The translations under genes and the position numbers were made by a program. DNA of 64,000 bases from Janthinobacterium lividum. Its GTDB lineage: Bacteria; Pseudomonadota; Gammaproteobacteria; Burkholderiales; Burkholderiaceae_D. Below the pieces are notes generated by a model. It made no database searches and had not been told where the DNA came from. It worked only from the letters and a program-made list of their open reading frames with translations. Location of the stretch: the NCBI RefSeq assembly GCF_034424625.1, contig NZ_CP139976.1:2046001-2110000 (forward strand), given 5' to 3'. Below, one piece after another: positions 28,031-36,358 of the stretch (its first letter is position 1; each line of letters begins with the position of its first letter).

Positions 28031-28306
28031 ATGCAAAAGGAAGAAGGAATCGATGCGGCGCTGATCGCGCTGCTGGCGCTGCTGTGGGAAGCGCGCCAGG
28101 AGGCGCCGGTGAGACCATGGTCGCTGGCCAAGCTGGCCAAGCGGGCAGGAGTACAGATGAGCACTTTGCTGCGCCAGCTCAATGCGCTGTCCAGCGCGGG
28201 ACTGGTGCTGGTGACCACGGCGGAGAGCGGCGGCGGCAGCGCGCTACTCAGCGCGGCGGGCGCGGAACTGTGCGCCAGCGTCTTTACTGCACCGCCAGCG
28301 GAATAG
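28031..28306 (+). CDS. Small winged-helix (ArsR/MarR-like) regulator
   Basis: A 91-residue protein with one predicted winged helix: WSLAKLAKRAGVQMSTLLRQL then NALSSAGLVLVTTAESGGG. The order and length fit an ArsR/MarR-type DNA-binding domain without a ligand domain. AAGGAG is eight bases before the ATG. It is divergent from the molybdoenzyme operon and precedes moaA, so it is a natural candidate regulator of both (inference). A 13-base and a 10-base sequence from its promoter region reappear inverted at its 3' end. Confidence 0.7.
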   Translation: MQKEEGIDAALIALLALLWEARQEAPVRPWSLAKLAKRAGVQMSTLLRQLNALSSAGLVLVTTAESGGGSALLSAAGAELCASVFTAPPAE

Positions 28307-28359
28307 ATCGCGTCTGTACTCTATCGGCTGGCGCCGGACTGTACCTCTTTGCCTGCTCC

Positions 28360-28389
28360 CATTCGTCCTATGCTGGACACAGACGAATG
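28360..28389. promoter_or_regulatory. Inverted repeat in moaA leader
   Basis: CATTCGTC (28360-28367) and GACGAATG (28382-28389) form a perfect 8-bp dyad about 20 bases before the moaA start. It could be an operator or an RNA hairpin near the ribosome site. It does not look like the Moco riboswitch. Confidence 0.4.
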
Positions 28390-28409
28390 CACATCAAGGG
28401 GGAAGCACA

Positions 28410-29492
28410 ATGAACACCATCATGTATCCGCAGCCAGCGCTCTGGCAGCCAGACTATAGTGAGCCATGCGTGGACATGCTGGGCCGCCCCCTGACGGACT
28501 TGCGCATTTCCGTCATCGACCAGTGCAATTTCCGCTGCACCTATTGCATGCCGGCCGAACTGTACCCCAGCGATTACCCGTTTCTTCCCTCCAGCGAGCG
28601 CCTGTCCTTCGCGCAGATCGAAACGATGGCGCGCGCCTTCGTGCGCCTCGGCGTCGATAAAATCCGCATCACGGGCGGCGAGCCGCTGCTGCGCAAGAAC
28701 CTCGAACGGCTGATCGAGATGCTGGCGCGCCTCACTACGCCGGACGGGCGCGCCGTGAGCATTGCGCTGACGACGAATGGCAGCTTGCTGGCGGCCAAGG
28801 CGCGCTCGCTGAAGGATGCGGGCCTGGAGCGGGTCACCGTCAGCCTCGACAGTCTTGACAACGGTATTTTCCAGCGCATGAATGGCGTCGACTTTCCCGT
28901 CGAGAAAGTGCTGCACGGGATTGAGGTAGCGCAAGCCGTGGGCTTGAACCCCGTGAAGGTCAACATGGTGGTGCAGAAAGGTGTCAACGACAGCCAGATC
29001 GTGCCGCTGGCGCGCCACTTCCGCCACACGGGCGTGATCCTGCGCCTGATCGAATTCATGGACGTGGGCGGCATCGGCGCCTGGTCACGCACGCACGTCG
29101 TCACGTCCGAGGCGGCGCGCGCGCTGATCGCCGCCGAATTTCCCCTCGTGTCGCTGGGCGAAGGCAAGCCTGTCTCGCACGAAACGGCCAGCCGCTACCG
29201 CTATCTCGATGGCGGCGGCGAAGTGGGCTTCATTTCCAGCGTGTCGCAACCGTTCTGCGGCGACTGCAGCCGCGTGCGCGTGTCGTCGGACGGCAAGTTG
29301 TTTACCTGCCTGTTTGCCCACGACGGCCTCGACCTGCGGCCCCAGCTTGACTCCGAGCAAGGCCTGGAAGCCCTGCTGCGCCAGCACTGGCAGCGACGTG
29401 GCGACCGCTACTCGGAAGTGCGCGGCGCACTGGCCCAGCTTGGCGGGCGCAAGCAGTATCCCACCGTGCGCATGTCGCTGGTGGGCGGGTGA
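28410..29492 (+). CDS. moaA: GTP 3',8-cyclase MoaA
   Basis: Radical-SAM enzyme for the first step of molybdopterin synthesis, 360 residues. The N-terminal cluster is Cys39, Cys43, Cys46 (DQCNFRCTYCMP); ITGGEPLLR is the SAM-binding motif; the C-terminal substrate cluster is Cys283, Cys286 and Cys300 (FCGDCSRVR...FTC); the sequence ends in the required Gly-Gly. It is placed beside a molybdoenzyme/fdhD operon rather than with other moa genes, so it may be a dedicated or extra copy. AAGGGGGAA lies before the ATG. Confidence 0.96.
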   Translation: MNTIMYPQPALWQPDYSEPCVDMLGRPLTDLRISVIDQCNFRCTYCMPAELYPSDYPFLPSSERLSFAQIETMARAFVRLGVDKIRITGGEPLLRKNLERLIEMLARLTTPDGRAVSIALTTNGSLLAAKARSLKDAGLERVTVSLDSLDNGIFQRMNGVDFPVEKVLHGIEVAQAVGLNPVKVNMVVQKGVNDSQIVPLARHFRHTGVILRLIEFMDVGGIGAWSRTHVVTSEAARALIAAEFPLVSLGEGKPVSHETASRYRYLDGGGEVGFISSVSQPFCGDCSRVRVSSDGKLFTCLFAHDGLDLRPQLDSEQGLEALLRQHWQRRGDRYSEVRGALAQLGGRKQYPTVRMSLVGG

Positions 29493-29510
29493 CGGGACTG
29501 CGTAAAATGC

Positions 29511-30932
29511 CTACAGGAATTCGGTGATCAGTTTACCGAGCAGGATGATTGCCTGTTCCACACCCACGCTCCACGGATAACTGTAGTTGAGGCGGATGCA
29601 ATGCTTGTAGGCCTGGCTGACGGAAAACATGCGGCCCGGACCCACCGTGATCTTGCATTCCAGCGCGCGCCGGTACAACTGCATGGAATCTATATTGCCG
29701 GGCAGCTCCACCCACAGCACGTAGCCGCCCTGCGGGTGCGAGATTTTCGTGCCGGCAGGAAAGAAGCGCAGCACGGCGGCCGCCATGATGCGCGCTTGCT
29801 GGGCATACGCCTTGCGGGTGCGGCGCAGATGCTGTTCGTAGCCGTCGTTTTGCAGGTATTCGGCGATGGCCAGCTGCGGAAACGAGGACGTGGCCAGGGT
29901 ATTGAGGAATTTGAGCTCTTCCACCTTGCCCCGGTAGCGTCCGGCCAGGGCCCAGCCCACGCGCTGCGCCGAACTGAGGCTCTTGGAAAACGAGGAGCAG
30001 TGCAGCACCAGGCCCTTGCGGTCGTACGATTTGAGCGAGGACGGATGGGTATCGCCGTAATACAGTTCGTTGTAGACGCCGTTTTCGATGGCGGGCACGT
30101 CGTGCTGCTCCAGCAGCTGGACCAGGGCACGCTTGCGCTGGTCGGACATCTGAAAGCCCAGCGGATTCTGGAAGTTCGGCATCACCATGACGGCGGCGAT
30201 GGGCTGGCGGGCCATGATGTCGGCCAGCGCCTCGATGCTGATGCCGTCGTACGGATCGGTGGACACTTCCACCACCTTCATGCCCAGCCGTTCGACGGCC
30301 ATCAGCATGGCATAGAAGGTGGGCGACTCGACGGCGATGGTGTCGCCCGGCTTGGCCACGGCTTGCAGGCACAGGTTGATGGCTTCCGTGGCGCCCACGG
30401 TGACGATGATTTCGTCGGGATCGACGGCCAGGCCGTTCTCCATGTAGCGGCGGGCGATTTCGCGGATCAGCTGCGGGTTGCCCGGCGGCAGGTCGTCCGT
30501 CATGTTCCACACGCGGTTGCGGCGCGCCACGGCGCCCGCATACTGGTTGATGCGTTCCCAGGGAAACAGCGAAGGGTCGGGGTAGGGCGAGCCCAGCGGG
30601 ATGGCGTCGTGCAAGCCGATCGAGCGCAGGGTCGACAGCACCAGGCGGCTGACGTGCACTTCCGCCGGCACGGGGCTGGGATGCGACGCCTGCATGCACA
30701 TGGCGGGCGCGGCCGTGTCGCTGGCGCGCGGGCGCACGAAGTAGCCGGACTGGGGCCGGCTTTCTATCACGCCCATGCTTTCCAGCTTGACGTAGGCGCG
30801 CAGCACCGTGGTGATGCTCAGCTTGTGCTGCTGGCTGGTCTGGCGCACGGAGGGAATGCGTTCGCCTGGCAAGAGCACGCCCTTGGCCACCAGTTGCTCG
30901 ATGTCGCTGACGAGCTTTTCATACAATTTCAT
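29511..30932 (-). CDS. MocR-type (GntR/aminotransferase) regulator
   Basis: A 473-residue PLP-dependent regulator. The N-terminal GntR winged helix (about 1-75: GVLLPGERIPSVRQTSQQHKLS, then TTVLRAYVKLESMGVIESRP) is joined to a type-I aminotransferase domain with the PLP lysine at about 316 in SSFSKSLSSAQRVGW and NPLGFQMSDQRKR. MocR proteins usually control a divergent gene; here that is a Dyp-type peroxidase. Three TGCAATG sites lie between the two. Confidence 0.92.
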   Translation of the reverse strand: MKLYEKLVSDIEQLVAKGVLLPGERIPSVRQTSQQHKLSITTVLRAYVKLESMGVIESRPQSGYFVRPRASDTAAPAMCMQASHPSPVPAEVHVSRLVLSTLRSIGLHDAIPLGSPYPDPSLFPWERINQYAGAVARRNRVWNMTDDLPPGNPQLIREIARRYMENGLAVDPDEIIVTVGATEAINLCLQAVAKPGDTIAVESPTFYAMLMAVERLGMKVVEVSTDPYDGISIEALADIMARQPIAAVMVMPNFQNPLGFQMSDQRKRALVQLLEQHDVPAIENGVYNELYYGDTHPSSLKSYDRKGLVLHCSSFSKSLSSAQRVGWALAGRYRGKVEELKFLNTLATSSFPQLAIAEYLQNDGYEQHLRRTRKAYAQQARIMAAAVLRFFPAGTKISHPQGGYVLWVELPGNIDSMQLYRRALECKITVGPGRMFSVSQAYKHCIRLNYSYPWSVGVEQAIILLGKLITEFL

Positions 30933-31011
30933 GCAATGGTATCCATTCTTTGATTCTTGCTCTACGTCATTGCATTATCTTCCAATTCATGAGCGAGGTA
31001 TGCTTGCAATG
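30932..31011. promoter_or_regulatory. Three TGCAATG boxes, candidate MocR sites
   Basis: TGCAATG occurs at 30932-30938 (over the mocR start codon), inverted as CATTGCA at 30968-30974, and again at 31005-31011, all in the 160-base divergent region. Spacing of about 36-37 bases between successive boxes fits repeated contacts by a dimer. Role inferred. Confidence 0.5.
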
Positions 31012-31093
31012 AGCGCATGTTGTCGAAATGAAACTGTCATCCCATACTTCTGGTTTACCATCCACATAGAAAACGAAAAAAGGAATATTGGTC

Positions 31094-32056
31094 ATGGCAA
31101 TTCCACAAAGCATGCTGTCTGTCGTCGCGCGCGACGAAGTGCATTTGCAGTTCAATGTGAAGGCCGGCGTTGAACCGGAGCAGCTGTTCAGGGTGCTGGG
31201 CAAGCTGTGGGAGTCCGAGGTCACGGGCATTCTGGATCCCACCCTGAATCGCCACCATCAGTTGACGGGCGGCACGGCCAACGTGGTACTGGGATTCAAG
31301 CCCGAGCTGTGGCGCGCCGCTTGCCCGGGTTGCGTGCCGGACAATATGGCGTCGTTCGGGCAAGACCTGGTGGGCGCCAACGGCAAGACGGCGCCGGCCA
31401 CCCAGCACGATTTCTGGGTCTGGATCACGCAGTCGAACGCGGCCACCCTGTACGACAGCATGCGCACGACGCTCACTTTGCTGAGTCCTTTCGCCGAGCT
31501 GGCCAGCGAGCAGGTGTGTTTTCCGTATCACAATAACGTGACGTTTGACGGCTTTGCCGACGGCGTCGCCAACCCGAATCCGTTTCGCGCCAACGGCGTG
31601 GCCATCATTCCGGACGGTGAAGCGGGCGCGGGCGGCTCCACCGTGCTGCTGCAAAAATGGCGTATGGATGTGGAACGCCTGCGCGCCTTGCCCGTGCACG
31701 CGGCGGAGCAGGTGTGGGGCCGCACCAAGGCCGGCAGCCATGAATTGTCGCCGCTGCCCGTCGATTCCCATGTGGGCCGTAACCAGTTCATCCGCGATGG
31801 CGAGGAAGTCGATATCGTGCGCCGCAATGCCAATTACGCCAATGCCGGCGAGGCGGGGGTCATGTTTGTCGGTTTCTGCAAGGACATCACGGTGACCATG
31901 GGCATGCTGCGGCAAATGTACGGCGTAGGCTATGATGGCGTCACCCAGACGGACCGGCTGCTGGATTTTTCCACGGCGCTGTCGTCGGCGATCTATTTTG
32001 TGCCCAGCATCGATGCCTTGCTGGCCGTGGGTATTTCGCCGGCGGATCCCGGCTGA
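31094..32056 (+). CDS. Dyp-type heme peroxidase
   Basis: Heme peroxidase of 320 residues (YfeX/B-type size). The distal GxxDG motif is GFADG at 153-157 with Asp156; the proximal heme ligand is His226 in PVDSHVGRNQ; an Arg pair follows at VRRNANYAN. No Tat or Sec signal, so cytoplasmic unless loaded into an encapsulin; no encapsulin gene is in the window. AAGGA is eight bases before the ATG at 31094. Divergent from the MocR regulator, the probable activator. Confidence 0.93.
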   Translation: MAIPQSMLSVVARDEVHLQFNVKAGVEPEQLFRVLGKLWESEVTGILDPTLNRHHQLTGGTANVVLGFKPELWRAACPGCVPDNMASFGQDLVGANGKTAPATQHDFWVWITQSNAATLYDSMRTTLTLLSPFAELASEQVCFPYHNNVTFDGFADGVANPNPFRANGVAIIPDGEAGAGGSTVLLQKWRMDVERLRALPVHAAEQVWGRTKAGSHELSPLPVDSHVGRNQFIRDGEEVDIVRRNANYANAGEAGVMFVGFCKDITVTMGMLRQMYGVGYDGVTQTDRLLDFSTALSSAIYFVPSIDALLAVGISPADPG

Positions 32057-32100
32057 GGGCCGTCCCGGCGGTCCCTATTTTTACTTTAAAGGAGTTTTCC

Positions 32101-32484
32101 ATGCGTATTCGTCCCGCCACATTGCTGTCCGCCCTGATCTTCGGCAGCGTCGTCTTCAGCGCTTCCGCTTCCGCCGTCGGCCTGGGTTTCCTGGCCGATA
32201 CGCCCATGGCTTACCTGAACAAGAACGACAAGCCCGTCTTCGTGAAGGCCGTCACCGACGTGCTCAATGACAAGAAGGATGGCGAAACCGTGCAATGGAG
32301 CAATGAAGGCTTGCGCAATTCCGTGCGCATCGCCGCCGAGATCACGGCCAGCGACACGGAAAAGACGGATGCGCAAACATGCCGCAAGGTGCAGGTTGCC
32401 TTGAACGCCAAGGGCCAGGAACAGACCCTCAAGCTGAAGGTCTGCAAGGCCGGCACGGCCGCGTGGAAAGTGGCGAAGAGCTGA
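32101..32484 (+). CDS. Exported RT0821/Lpp0805-like surface protein
   Basis: A 127-residue protein with a signal peptide (LLSALIFGSVVFSASASA). The mature part, with DKKDGETVQWSNEGLRNSVRIA and a final CRKVQVAL...LKVCKAGTAAWKVAK, fits the small surface-antigen domain in which CR...C.A..G.W is conserved. Two Cys could form a disulfide. Function unknown; probably periplasmic or outer-membrane. GGAG is just upstream of the ATG. Confidence 0.65.
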   Translation: MRIRPATLLSALIFGSVVFSASASAVGLGFLADTPMAYLNKNDKPVFVKAVTDVLNDKKDGETVQWSNEGLRNSVRIAAEITASDTEKTDAQTCRKVQVALNAKGQEQTLKLKVCKAGTAAWKVAKS

Positions 32485-32592
32485 TTGCCCGTGCATTTCC
32501 CTTGCCGGTTCTGCACCGGCAAGGTGCGACTTTCTCATAAGTAAGTGTTGCAGCGGTTAGAATCACGCTTTACCCTCACTTTTCTCACCTGC

Positions 32593-34428
32593 ATGCAGCA
32601 AAGTCGCCTCCTGTTTTTCCGCCTGGCCGGCCAGTTTCGCCGCTATGGCGCCATCGTTGCCGCCACCTTGCTGGCCGTGGGCGTGGCGTCCGCCACCGAT
32701 GTGTTGTTAATCCGCCAGTTGCAAAACGTCGTCGACGCCATGCGCGCGACGGCCAGCACGCAGGTCGCGCCCGTGTCCGGCGTGATGGGCATGTTGCAGG
32801 GCTGGGTCGACCGTTTCTTGCCGGCACAGGCGGGGCAGGTGGACCTGTGGGTGATTCCCGCCACTATCCTGGGCCTGGCCGTGCTGCGCATGGTGTCGAG
32901 CTTTGCCGGCGATTATGGTTCCGTCTGGCTATCGAGCCGGGTACAGGCCGACCTGCGCGAAAAGATGTTCGCCACCATCATGCGGCTGCCCAGCCGCTTT
33001 TTCGATACCACCACCACCAGCTTGACGCAGTCGCGCGTGGCCTTCGACGCCAGCCAGGTGTCGCAGGCGGGCTTGAACGTGCTCAACGTGATGGTGCGCG
33101 ATTCCGTCGCCACCGTCGGCTACTTGATTTTATTGTTCAGCATCGACGTGAAACTGGCCCTGTTCTGCATGGCCTCGATGCCCATCGTCGCCATCGTCGT
33201 GACCCTGGCGGGACGCCGCATGCGCCACCTGAGCAAGAGTTCGCAGCAAGCCGTGGGCGAGCTGACGTCCGTGCTGGACGAAAGCATAGCCGGCCAGCGC
33301 GTCGTGAAAATCTTTGGCGGCCAGGATTATGAACAGGCGCGCTTCGTCGACGTGGTCAAGCGCAACCGCCAGCTGGCCGTCAAGCACGCGGCTACCTCGG
33401 CCATGAATTCCGGCTTCATCATGATGCTCGTCGGCATTACCCTGTCATCCGTGATTTACTTCGCCATGCTGCGCGCGCAAAGCGGCGCCATCACGCCGGG
33501 CGCCTTCGTCGCGTTCATGGGCGCGCTGATGGCCATGCAGTCGCCGATCAAGAATTTGACGAAGATCAATGAGCCGCTGCAGCGGGGTCTGGCTGCGGCC
33601 GAGTCCGTTTTTGGTTTGATCGACACGCCGCTGGAACCGGACCCGGGCACAGTGGCCCCGGCCGCGGTGCAGGGTAATTTGTCCTTGCAGAACGTGCATT
33701 TCCGCTACAACAGCGACGATCCCGATGCACCCACGGCCTTGAGCGATATCACGCTCGATATCCGCGCCGGTGAGACTGTGGCTCTGGTGGGCGGTTCCGG
33801 CGGCGGCAAGACAACCTTGCTGGGCTTGCTGCCGCGCTTCTATGACGTCAGCGGCGGCCAGATCCTGCTCGACGGCGTCGACGTGCGCGACTACGCCTTG
33901 CTGGCCCTGCGGCGCCAGTTTGCCCTCGTCAGCCAGGATGTGATCCTGTTCAACGACACGATGGCGGCGAATATCGCGTATGGCGACCCGGCCCCGGACC
34001 AGGACCGCATCGAAGCATCGGCGCGTGCCGCGTATGCCCACGACTTCATCATGCAGTTGCCGCAAGGCTACGACACCCAGGCGGGGCAGAACGGTTCGCG
34101 CCTGTCGGGCGGACAACGCCAGCGCCTGGCCATCGCCCGCGCCCTGTACAAGGATGCGCCGATTTTGCTGCTCGACGAAGCGACCAGCGCGCTGGACACG
34201 GAGTCGGAGCGCTCCGTGCAGGCCGCGCTGGAAGTGCTGATGCGCAACCGCACCACCATCGTCATCGCCCACAGGCTGTCGACCATCGAAAGCGCCGACC
34301 GCATCGTCGTCATGCAGGGCGGGCGCCTGGTGGAATCGGGCAGCCATGCGGACTTGCTGCAGCAGGGCGGCGCGTATGCGCGCCTGCATGCGAGCCAGTT
34401 GTCGCCCGTCAAGGATGCCCTGGGCTGA
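32593..34428 (+). CDS. msbA: Lipid A/phospholipid flippase MsbA (ABC transporter)
   Basis: Half-transporter of 611 residues that flips lipid A-core across the inner membrane. Six membrane helices (about 15-310), then an ATPase domain with Walker A GGSGGGKTT (about 399-407), Q-loop SQDVILFNDT, signature LSGGQRQRLAIARA, Walker B ILLLDEATSALD and the switch IAHRLSTIE. lpxK, the common partner, is not adjacent here. I use the ATG at 32593; an in-frame start 16 codons upstream is possible. A terminator follows. Confidence 0.9.
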   Translation: MQQSRLLFFRLAGQFRRYGAIVAATLLAVGVASATDVLLIRQLQNVVDAMRATASTQVAPVSGVMGMLQGWVDRFLPAQAGQVDLWVIPATILGLAVLRMVSSFAGDYGSVWLSSRVQADLREKMFATIMRLPSRFFDTTTTSLTQSRVAFDASQVSQAGLNVLNVMVRDSVATVGYLILLFSIDVKLALFCMASMPIVAIVVTLAGRRMRHLSKSSQQAVGELTSVLDESIAGQRVVKIFGGQDYEQARFVDVVKRNRQLAVKHAATSAMNSGFIMMLVGITLSSVIYFAMLRAQSGAITPGAFVAFMGALMAMQSPIKNLTKINEPLQRGLAAAESVFGLIDTPLEPDPGTVAPAAVQGNLSLQNVHFRYNSDDPDAPTALSDITLDIRAGETVALVGGSGGGKTTLLGLLPRFYDVSGGQILLDGVDVRDYALLALRRQFALVSQDVILFNDTMAANIAYGDPAPDQDRIEASARAAYAHDFIMQLPQGYDTQAGQNGSRLSGGQRQRLAIARALYKDAPILLLDEATSALDTESERSVQAALEVLMRNRTTIVIAHRLSTIESADRIVVMQGGRLVESGSHADLLQQGGAYARLHASQLSPVKDALG

Positions 34429-34460
34429 CGCCTGGCCCATCCTGCGCCTGCCCATGCGCC

Positions 34461-34502
34461 AGGCCGGAGCCGGACCAGCAGGTCCGTCCCGGCCTTTTTT
34501 CA
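34461..34502 (+). terminator. Rho-independent terminator after msbA
   Basis: The imperfect stem GGCCGG...GGACC/GGTCC...CCGGCC is followed by seven T residues, 33 bases after the msbA stop. Confidence 0.85.
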
Positions 34503-34582
34503 TGGGGCGGCAATCGTGCCTGCGGCGACCGGCGCTTGCCTTTATGATGGCAGCCGCAAAGCAACATGAACAATGGAGCAAC

Positions 34583-35707
34583 ATGAAGAATCAACAGACA
34601 ATGCGCTGGCTGCTGGCCGCCGCGCTGGGTATGAGTACGGCCTTGCCGCTGGCGGCACAGGAAGATACGCCGGCAACGGCTTCCCATCACGCGCAAGAAG
34701 AGGACAGGACCATGTATCTGGATGAAAATTTCATGCCGAGCAACCAGCGCCGCGCCGTGTATGCGCTGCGCACGCCGCCCGTGCGCGACGAGGTGCTGGG
34801 CGCCTGGCATGTGCGGCTTGAATTTCCCGACACGCCGGGCGTGCTCGCCTTTGAAACCTATGCCACGGACCTGGACCTGAGCCAGGTCAGATTTGTGCGT
34901 TTTCGCAAGTATTACTACGAGAATGGCCAGCTGCTGCGCGAAACCTATTTCAATGCCCAGGGCGAGGAGCTGCTCGGCGGCAGTGTGTACTTCGAGAATG
35001 GCCAGGTCCAGCAGCGGGTGATCGCCTTGCCGAACGGGCGCGACAGCATATCGGAAAGGTATCACCAGAATGGCCAGCTGATGAGCCGCACGCTGTATCA
35101 CGGCGACGAGATGGCCGATGGTGAGCAAGTGTCGTATGGCGCGAACGGGGCCGTCAGCAACCGCTCGTATCGACGCCATGGCCAGATGGATGGTGTGGAG
35201 GAATCGTTTTATGCCGATGGCAAGCTGTTCCGGAAGGGGCGGTACGTCGATGGCCAGCGCGAGGGCGAGTTCGTCATGTACGCGCAGGATGGCAAGGTGC
35301 TGGCCCGGACCGTCTGGGTGCACGGCCAACCCGACGGCTGGTCGTTTGAAAGCCATGGCAATGGCGTCGTGTCGAACAAGACGCTGTACCAGAAGGGTGC
35401 CGTGCTCAGCTTGCAAACGTGGGCCCCGAATGGCCGGCCCGTGTTTGCCTGGCAGAAAGACGCGCAGGGGCGCGACCACGGCGACACGACGGATTGGCAT
35501 GCCAACGGCGCGCGCGCCAGCGTGACCCCGTTTGTCGAAGGCCAGCGCCACGGCTTGCTGCAGACGTGGTACGACGACGGCAGCCTGCGCCAGATCGTGC
35601 CGTACGAACACGGCAAGAAGCACGGCATCGAGCGCCACTGGGACAAGGCCGGCAAGCTGGTGCTGGAGCAGGCGTGGCAAGCCGGAGAGCCAGTTTCCAT
35701 GCGCTAG
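34583..35707 (+). CDS. Exported MORN/YwqK-like repeat protein (paralogue 1)
   Basis: A 374-residue protein with a signal peptide (WLLAAALGMSTALPLAAQ). From about residue 110 on it consists of MORN-type repeats of 20-24 residues, such as YYENGQLLRETYFNAQGEE, YHQNGQLMSRTLYHGDE, FYADGKLFRKGRYVDGQREG and WYDDGSLRQIVPYEHGKKHG. Databases often call such proteins 'YwqK-family antitoxin', but there is no toxin here and the protein is exported, so that name is misleading. It is a paralogue of the gene at 36359; a marR gene lies between. GGAG is five bases before the ATG. Confidence 0.78.
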   Translation: MKNQQTMRWLLAAALGMSTALPLAAQEDTPATASHHAQEEDRTMYLDENFMPSNQRRAVYALRTPPVRDEVLGAWHVRLEFPDTPGVLAFETYATDLDLSQVRFVRFRKYYYENGQLLRETYFNAQGEELLGGSVYFENGQVQQRVIALPNGRDSISERYHQNGQLMSRTLYHGDEMADGEQVSYGANGAVSNRSYRRHGQMDGVEESFYADGKLFRKGRYVDGQREGEFVMYAQDGKVLARTVWVHGQPDGWSFESHGNGVVSNKTLYQKGAVLSLQTWAPNGRPVFAWQKDAQGRDHGDTTDWHANGARASVTPFVEGQRHGLLQTWYDDGSLRQIVPYEHGKKHGIERHWDKAGKLVLEQAWQAGEPVSMR

Positions 35708-35786
35708 GAGTCGTCCGCCTTTGCAGGTATCATGCAGGGATTCCGGCCCGCCAGCAGGCGTGAAGCCGGCGGGATAACTGGAGGCA

Positions 35787-36281
35787 ATGGTGGTGGAAGC
35801 GGAAGTATCGGCGATGGCCAGGGCGCAAGGCATGGCCTTGCAAAACATGCGCGTCGTGATGCGCGCGGCGCAGCGCCACTCGGCGCAGATCGAGAAGCAA
35901 TGCGGCGTATCGGGCGCGCAATTGTGGGTGATGCAGGAATTGCTGGAGCGGCCGGGCCTGCGCATGGGCGAGCTGGCCAGCAAGATGTCGATCCACCAGA
36001 CGACGGCCAGCAACCTGGTCGAGGCGCTGGTCAAGAAAACCTATGTGCGCAAGGCGCGCGACCAGCCCGACCAGCGCGTGGTGACCCTGACCCTGACGGC
36101 GGAAGGGCAGGCAGTGATCGCCGGCGCGCCGCAGCCGGCGCGCGGCTTGCTGCCCAGCGCGCTGAGCCAGCTCGATGCAGACAGCCTGGCGCACCTGAAC
36201 CAGGGCTTGAGCGCCTTGCTGGCCGTCGTCGCTCCCGATGACAGGCAGGCGGGCATGCAACCATTTCCGTTCACCATGTAA
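35787..36281 (+). CDS. MarR-family transcriptional regulator
   Basis: A 164-residue winged-helix regulator. The DNA-binding part is QLWVMQELLERPGLRMGELA, then MSIHQTTASNLVEALVKKTY and the wing RKARDQPDQRVVTLTLTAEG, all typical of MarR. GGAGG lies almost on top of the ATG, so the GTG one codon further may be the true start. It lies between two paralogous exported MORN proteins, same strand, with gaps of about 80 bases; it may regulate them (inference). Confidence 0.9.
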   Translation: MVVEAEVSAMARAQGMALQNMRVVMRAAQRHSAQIEKQCGVSGAQLWVMQELLERPGLRMGELASKMSIHQTTASNLVEALVKKTYVRKARDQPDQRVVTLTLTAEGQAVIAGAPQPARGLLPSALSQLDADSLAHLNQGLSALLAVVAPDDRQAGMQPFPFTM

Positions 36282-36358
36282 TCACTGGCAAGCGTGCGGC
36301 TGGACCGCCGCGCTTGCCATTATCATCGGCGCTGTCGCACCGTTGATGAAAGCACGCA

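Noticed and set aside
25404..28064. An 886-codon plus-strand open frame
   Set aside because: It is opposite to the YdeP-like gene, His/Arg/Gly-rich without domains, and results from high third-position GC. The same holds for long shadows at 62-1156, 4764-6458, 51851-53692 and 61604-63820.
28307..28409. Moco riboswitch before moaA
   Set aside because: Only 103 bases with a single 8-bp dyad; the known consensus is not recognisable.
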